Shown: piece after piece, positions 49,871 to 54,288 of the stretch
Layout: each line of letters starts with the position of its first letter
Position numbering within the stretch: the first letter of the stretch is position 1
Source: Bradyrhizobium sp. NAS96.2
GTDB lineage: Bacteria > Pseudomonadota > Alphaproteobacteria > Rhizobiales > Xanthobacteraceae
Direction of reading: 5' to 3'
Assembly (NCBI RefSeq): GCF_001908235.1
Contig: NZ_LGHK01000021.1
Coordinates: 1 to 54,288, forward strand
DNA: 54,288 nucleotides
The notes under the pieces: model-generated
What the model saw: only the letters and a program-made list of their open reading frames with translations
The model's database searches: none
What the model was told of the DNA's origin: nothing
Position numbers and translations under genes: made by a program

Positions 49871-51267
49871 TGCTGCGCCCCCGGCAAGCGCGGAACGAAG
49901 CTGCGCATCTTGCCCGGATTGAGCAAGCCGAGCGGATCCACCTCATGCTTGAAGCTCAGCTGGTCGGCGTCGACGCGCTTGTATCGGCTGCCGTCCTCCA
50001 GCGTAACAACATGCGGATTGGCAATCATGATTCCGAGTGCTTCATAGGCTGCCATGATCTCGTCGAGGCGTTCCGGCGTCGAATAGCGGATCACGGGGAG
50101 TCCGCTCGCGGTCATTAGTCCGTTGATGCGGATGAATTCGAGGTGCTGCATCACCTCGCCTTCGAACCGGGCGCCGATCTCTGCGGCCGCCTCGACGATG
50201 CGGTTGTGTGGATAGAGCACCTGCAGGTAGGTGATGCTGCGATCGACCTTGAACGTCTGCAGCGTGCAGTGGTTCCAGCTATGCTCGTAGAGCGGCACCT
50301 TCGTAAGCACGTCCTCGCTCGGCGCCTTGTAGGTGAGGGTACCGCCGAATGAGTCGAGCAGCGTCTCGAAGCTCTCGATCGACATCGATCCGATCATGCC
50401 GAGCAGCACAGCCTTGCCATCAGGGCAATACTGGCGAAGGCCGGCGAAGTTCTGCGGTAGCGGCCACTCGATCGGCGCCAGCAGCTTCTTGACGACGCCG
50501 TCCGCCATTGCGATAGCGTGACCGAAGCGGATTGACTCAGCGAAGTCGTCAAAGGCAACGATCACGTCGATCCATGGCAGCGCCGGCGCCAGCGGCATTT
50601 CCAGCACCGTGATGATGCCTGTTGTGCCGTAGGCGCGGCTGATCTTCTGCGCCGCGTCGCCGCGCAGCTCGATCACGCGCGGCGTCTCCTCTACGGTGAC
50701 GATACGCGCGGCGAGGATGTTGCCGGGCTCGCGCATGCCGCCAAAGGTGACGCTGCCGATGCCCCCGGATCCTCCGGCGACGAAGCCGCCAATCTGCGCC
50801 ATGCGCTTGGTGGACGGATGCATGCGGAGCTCCCAACCGAGCTGCCGGGTCTGCGCGTCGATGTCGAACAGCTTGGCGCCGGCCTGGACGCGGACGATAC
50901 CCGGCGTCTGCCATTCGATGCGGTTCATGGCGGCCATGTCGAGCAGAACACCGCCTTCGAGCGGCACGCATTGACCATAGTTTCCGGTCGCGCCCCCCCG
51001 CACGGTGAGCGGGATGCGATGGCGATAGCAGGCGGCGGCGACGCGGACCACGTCGGCCTCGTCGCGCGGCGTGATGATGATGTCTGCAACCTTGTCTCTC
51101 AACCGGGTGGCGAGGATTGGCGAATACCAGTAGTAGTCGCGCGACTTCCGCCGCAGATCGGCCGGATCGAGGCTCGTCGCGATATCGCCGATGTCGGCGA
51201 GCAGGGCCTTGATCGGGTAGCACGCGGCAGCGAGAATGTTTGGCATGGACAGGGTGGCGTCGGACAT
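49867..51267 (-). CDS. FAD-binding oxidoreductase, PCMH/GlcD type
   Basis: 466 aa, ATG 51267. A PCMH-type FAD domain (~55-235) contains DIIITPRDEADVVRVAAAC, TVRGGATGNYGQ with PLEGGVLLDMAAMNRI, and GGFVAGGSGGIGSVTFGGMR. The C-terminal part ends NPHVVTLEDGSRYK with LGLLNPGKMRSF, the usual glycolate-oxidase-type close. Family members oxidise 2-hydroxy acids, alcohols or amines. It has no ferredoxin or NADH-reductase domain, so it is not an obvious electron donor to the Rieske protein. Its place between the Rieske and ATPase genes points to a second oxidation step on the imported compound. Confidence 0.87.
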   Translation of the reverse strand: MSDATLSMPNILAAACYPIKALLADIGDIATSLDPADLRRKSRDYYWYSPILATRLRDKVADIIITPRDEADVVRVAAACYRHRIPLTVRGGATGNYGQCVPLEGGVLLDMAAMNRIEWQTPGIVRVQAGAKLFDIDAQTRQLGWELRMHPSTKRMAQIGGFVAGGSGGIGSVTFGGMREPGNILAARIVTVEETPRVIELRGDAAQKISRAYGTTGIITVLEMPLAPALPWIDVIVAFDDFAESIRFGHAIAMADGVVKKLLAPIEWPLPQNFAGLRQYCPDGKAVLLGMIGSMSIESFETLLDSFGGTLTYKAPSEDVLTKVPLYEHSWNHCTLQTFKVDRSITYLQVLYPHNRIVEAAAEIGARFEGEVMQHLEFIRINGLMTASGLPVIRYSTPERLDEIMAAYEALGIMIANPHVVTLEDGSRYKRVDADQLSFKHEVDPLGLLNPGKMRSFVPRLPGAQQ

Positions 51268-51291
51268 GTGTGGCGACCTGCAATCGGAGGG

Positions 51292-52311
51292 TCAAGCGGC
51301 GCGATAGACCTCCGCCTCGCCGTGGTCTTCGAGGAGCTTCATCAGCCGCTTGCGCATGATCATGCCGGGCCGGTCCGACACCATGTTGGCCTCGGCGCGG
51401 CGACCGACGTCAATGGGGGTGTCGTAGTCGGTGGACTCGATGATGTCCTTGTCCTCCCGCGTGATCTTGTAGTCCCAGTCGTTCAGGAGCTGCGCCGGGC
51501 AGTCCTCTTCTGTGTCGTTGCGGTAAAGCCACTGCACCAACTGGATATGGCTGTCGTCGATCGGCGTCGCCGAGTTGAAGATAATGTGGCGAAGGCCGGA
51601 CGGATATTCGATGTCGAGCCGGCGGCAAAACGGCATGTACCATTTGTTGCGCATGTGACGCGTGGTGGTGGCGGCGTCAGTTCCAGATATCCGATGCTGG
51701 ATCGGTGGATTGATGACGGTGATCAGCGTCTCGGCTTCGAACCCGTAGTCAGTTTCCGTGATCTCGTACTTGTCAGGGAGCGGCTGGTCGGCCTGGCCGA
51801 ATGTCCCCTGATGCACGAAGGCGAAGTGGGCGTTGTCGAAGGAGTTCTCCATCATCCGCAGGGCCGAGGTGTTCCAGACTTCGTAGAACTGCGGCACGTA
51901 GCGGAACGACGGGTCCCTGTCCTCGGGCACCTCGAAGATCGGCGCCAGCGGCTCGTCAAGCGCCACCCAGGCATAGCCGTAGCGCGCTTGGCAGTGATAG
52001 GCGGGCGTCGACAGATTCGGCACTTCCTGCTGCACCGGAAATTGCGGGACGTGCACGAGCTTGCCGGTGGAGTCGTAGGTCCAGCCGTGATAGCCACACA
52101 CGATTTGCCCGTCCTTGCACCAGCCTCTCGAGAGCTTGGCGGTGCGGTGGCAACAGCGGTCTCTGAGCGCGGCCGGGCTTCCATCTGGACCGAGGAACAG
52201 CACGATGTCCTCATCGAGCAGACGGAACGGCCTCGGTCCGTCCGCGAGGTCGGAGAGCGGCATCACCGCGTACCAGAAACGGCGCAGCACCTTCTGCTTG
52301 GTGGTCAGCAT
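51292..52311 (-). CDS. Rieske non-haem iron oxygenase, alpha subunit
   Basis: 339 aa, ATG 52311. The Rieske 2Fe-2S site is C53-x-H55 and C72-x2-H75 (DRCCHR and VCGYHGW). The catalytic iron site follows as MENSFDNAHFAFVH, with D159 as the likely bridging acid and H162/H167 as ligands. The length and layout are those of the VanA-like group, which often O- or N-demethylates or hydroxylates small aromatics and heterocycles. No ferredoxin or reductase partner is encoded here, so electrons must come from elsewhere. It is 24 bp upstream of the flavoprotein gene. Confidence 0.92.
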   Translation of the reverse strand: MLTTKQKVLRRFWYAVMPLSDLADGPRPFRLLDEDIVLFLGPDGSPAALRDRCCHRTAKLSRGWCKDGQIVCGYHGWTYDSTGKLVHVPQFPVQQEVPNLSTPAYHCQARYGYAWVALDEPLAPIFEVPEDRDPSFRYVPQFYEVWNTSALRMMENSFDNAHFAFVHQGTFGQADQPLPDKYEITETDYGFEAETLITVINPPIQHRISGTDAATTTRHMRNKWYMPFCRRLDIEYPSGLRHIIFNSATPIDDSHIQLVQWLYRNDTEEDCPAQLLNDWDYKITREDKDIIESTDYDTPIDVGRRAEANMVSDRPGMIMRKRLMKLLEDHGEAEVYRAA

Positions 52312-52357
52312 GCGAACCTCGTCGGGACGTGTTGTGTTGCGGGCAACTCGCGGGACA

Positions 52358-53158
52358 TCAGCCGTCCCGCTCGAACTCGCTGTCGTGCCAGCGGCCGAGC
52401 GCCAGCTTCGACAGGGCGGCCATCGCCAGAAACAGAGCGATGCCGGTGATGGTGATCAGGAACAGCGCAGCGAACATGCGGGGTATGTCGAGCTGGAACC
52501 CGGACTGCAGGATCTCATAGGCGAGGCCTGCGCTGCGGCCGCCGGTGCCGGCGACGAATTCGGCTACCACCGCGCCGATCAGTGCGAGGCCGCTGGCGAC
52601 GCGCAAGCCGGCGAAAAAGAACGGCAGGGCGCTCGGTATGCGCAGATAGAGGAGGCTCTGCAGGCGTGTGGCACGGTTGATGGCGAACAGGTTCTGGTGG
52701 CCGCTCTCGATACTGCGAAGGCCGATGGTGGTGTTGGAGATGATCGGAAAGACGGCAATGATTGTGGCGCAGATGATCAGCGCGACCTGCGTATTTTTCA
52801 CCAGGATGATGATCAATGGGGCAATGGCAACGATCGGCGTCACCTGCATGATGACGGCGTAGGGGAAGAAGCTGCGCTCGATCAACCTGTTCTGCACAAA
52901 CAGGAAAGCCAGGGCCGAGCCGATCATGGTTGCGAGACCAAGCGCGGTCAGCGCGACTTTCAACGTGCTCCACAGCTCCCGCATCAGTCCCGGCGTGTCG
53001 ACGACGATCGCCTGCGCGATCGCGCTGGGCGCCGGAAAGAGGTAGGCTGGAATGGCGAAGATACGGCAGGAGGTTTCCCAGGCGGTGACGATGATCACGC
53101 CAACCACCAGGGGCGGCAGCACTTCGGTAAGGGCGGAACTGGCCTTGTGTTGTTGCAT
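52358..53158 (-). CDS. ABC transporter permease, SsuC/TauC type
   Basis: 266 aa, ATG 53158. About six transmembrane helices, with the cytoplasmic coupling loop AINRATRLQSLLYLRIPSAL in the place of the EAA motif and the family-typical PLIIILVKNTQVALI. It forms a homodimeric channel with the ATPase encoded three genes later. A hairpin (53187-53208) lies between it and the binding-protein gene. Confidence 0.9.
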   Translation of the reverse strand: MQQHKASSALTEVLPPLVVGVIIVTAWETSCRIFAIPAYLFPAPSAIAQAIVVDTPGLMRELWSTLKVALTALGLATMIGSALAFLFVQNRLIERSFFPYAVIMQVTPIVAIAPLIIILVKNTQVALIICATIIAVFPIISNTTIGLRSIESGHQNLFAINRATRLQSLLYLRIPSALPFFFAGLRVASGLALIGAVVAEFVAGTGGRSAGLAYEILQSGFQLDIPRMFAALFLITITGIALFLAMAALSKLALGRWHDSEFERDG

Positions 53159-53186
53159 CGCCGGCGTTCGTCTGTCGTATCGGGGG

Positions 53187-53208
53187 GCGCAGCTGGGATC
53201 AGCTGCGC
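53187..53208 (-). promoter_or_regulatory. hairpin between binding-protein and permease genes
   Basis: GCGCAGCT and AGCTGCGC make a perfect 8-bp stem with loop GGGATC, just past the binding-protein stop. There is no T run, so RNA protection or partial termination is more likely than full termination. Confidence 0.5.
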
Positions 53209-53214
53209 TGCGTG

Positions 53215-54213
53215 TCAGTTCATCGGAATCTTCATGCCGTCGATGAACTGCGTCGTGAACGCCTTCTTGTAGTCGACGCTCTTGTCGAGCAGGCCGCCGG
53301 CCACCATGAAGTCGTAAGTCGACTTCCAGCGCGCGTCGGTCATCACGCCGATGCCCATGGTCTGGGCATCGCCGCCATCGACCACCTTCAATTCCTTCAT
53401 GCGCTTGACGCCGAAGGCGATCTGATCATCGGTCATCTTCGGGTTATCTGCCTTGATCAGTGCGTTGGCAGCGGCGGGATCGTCGGTCAGATAGCTCTTC
53501 CAGCCCTCCATCGACGCGCGCACGAAACGCTTCAGCACGTCCGGCTTCTCCGCGACCAGCTTGGTCGTGGTCACCATCGTCGTGCCGTAAGGGGGATAGC
53601 CGTCATCCGCGAACAGGAAGAAGTTGACCGCTACGCCCTTCTGCAACGCCTGGAACGGCTCGGATGAGGGATACGCCTGCTGGGCGACGTTGGCGTCTGC
53701 AAAGAAAGGTTGAAGGTTGAACGTGTAAGCCTTGGCCTGGTTTTCGGCAAAGCCAAACCTGGTCTTCAGCCACGGCCAGAAGGTGGAGTGACTGGAGCTC
53801 GCGATCAGGATGTCCTTGCCTTTGAGGTCCGCGAGGCTCTTGACGTCATCATGCGTCATCATGCCCTGCAGATCCTTTTGAAATGACGCACCGATGGTGA
53901 CGACGGGCAGGCCCTTCCCGATCGACTGCAGCACTTGGATGTCGTAGCCCATGATGACGTCGGCTTCGCCGCCGAGCAGAAGCTGCATACCGTTCACCTG
54001 CGGACCGCCCATCTTGATGGCGACGTCGAGGCCGGCCTTCTCGTACAGGCCTGTCGCCTTGGCTTGATAGAAGCCGCCATGCTCGGCCTGCGCGAACCAA
54101 CTCGACAGCAGCGTGATCTTGTCGGCGGCAACGGCAAACGACGGAGCGCAGGCAATGCCAAGGAGCATGGCACCAGCGATGGCATGTCGGGAGATCCGTA
54201 CGAGCGTGGTCAT
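53215..54213 (-). CDS. NMT1/SsuA-type ABC substrate-binding protein
   Basis: 332 aa, ATG 54213, with a signal peptide ending AVAAD. The mature part starts ITLLSSWFAQAEHGGFYQAK, then GLYEKAGLDVAIKMGGPQVN, and LLLGGEADVIMGYDIQVLQS: the THI5/NMT1-like binding fold found for thiamine precursors, riboflavin, formylaminopyrimidine and sulfonates. The WFAQAEHGGFYQA stretch is typical of receptors for pyrimidine-like ligands, which hints at but does not prove the ligand class. It is the first gene of the six-gene leftward operon. Confidence 0.9.
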   Translation of the reverse strand: MTTLVRISRHAIAGAMLLGIACAPSFAVAADKITLLSSWFAQAEHGGFYQAKATGLYEKAGLDVAIKMGGPQVNGMQLLLGGEADVIMGYDIQVLQSIGKGLPVVTIGASFQKDLQGMMTHDDVKSLADLKGKDILIASSSHSTFWPWLKTRFGFAENQAKAYTFNLQPFFADANVAQQAYPSSEPFQALQKGVAVNFFLFADDGYPPYGTTMVTTTKLVAEKPDVLKRFVRASMEGWKSYLTDDPAAANALIKADNPKMTDDQIAFGVKRMKELKVVDGGDAQTMGIGVMTDARWKSTYDFMVAGGLLDKSVDYKKAFTTQFIDGMKIPMN

Positions 54214-54288
54214 TTGCGAAATCCGTTGGGTGTGATCAGGCTTGGCAAGGATGTCAGCAAATGCGAATGATGAGAAAGCATCAATTTT
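54214..54288 (-). promoter_or_regulatory. upstream edge of the Rieske operon
   Basis: Only 75 bp lie before the window ends, so the promoter is probably partly outside. No clear promoter pair or operator was seen in what is present. Confidence 0.3.

Overview
The window reads as chromosomal DNA of a GC-rich alphaproteobacterium, most likely Bradyrhizobium or a close relative in the Nitrobacteraceae. The grounds are protein resemblance recalled from memory (LeuA, the small membrane protein/HlyD pair, the MipZ-like ATPase, the many solute-binding proteins), the dense high-GC coding, and several families of GC-rich palindromic intergenic repeats of the rhizobial kind. No database search was possible.

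Layout. 1-4300: a secreted cupin, an orphan NMT1-type binding protein, a Nudix-like protein, a MipZ-like ATPase and an exported RidA. 4527-10546: a branched-chain-amino-acid-type ABC importer (binding protein, two ATPases, two permeases) with a PPK2 kinase overlapping its end. 10820-14634: a polytopic membrane protein with a spermidine-synthase-like domain, an NTF2-like protein and an AdaA-type regulator. 15052-16856: leuA behind a newly noticed leucine-rich leader peptide and hairpins that look like an attenuator. 16957-19624: a berberine-bridge-type flavoprotein divergent from a LysR regulator. 19710-27920: a lower-GC surface-glycan block (CDP-glucose synthesis and dehydration, C-methylation, a second methyltransferase, a Gfo/Idh reductase, a polyprenyl-phosphate-type GT2 and a GT-C membrane transferase). 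28363-36041: molybdenum-cofactor genes (mobA, fdhD, moeA) and an NAD-linked formate dehydrogenase with a fused NuoE/NuoF-like subunit. 36107-43057: a dienelactone-hydrolase-like protein, a ModA-like protein without a signal peptide, ExoD, an orphan Leu/Ile/Val-type binding protein, an AT-richer membrane protein and an HlyD pair. 44019-47839: a DctPQM TRAP transporter and a Spy/CpxP-like protein. 48005-48080: tRNA-Lys(CTT). 48636-54213: a minus-strand operon joining an NMT1/SsuA-type ABC importer to a Rieske oxygenase, a PCMH flavoprotein and a RidA.

How they work together. Most of the window is nutrient uptake, each importer sitting with or near a metabolic enzyme. The two best candidates for an undescribed system are the last operon, which looks like a self-contained import-and-oxidise pathway for an unknown, probably nitrogen-containing organic compound, and the glycan block, which looks like synthesis of a CDP-linked, C-methylated 6-deoxysugar and its transfer across the membrane on a lipid carrier. 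A recurring design is a palindromic or hairpin element directly after a binding-protein gene and before the membrane subunits (three loci), which may raise binding-protein expression relative to the rest of the operon.
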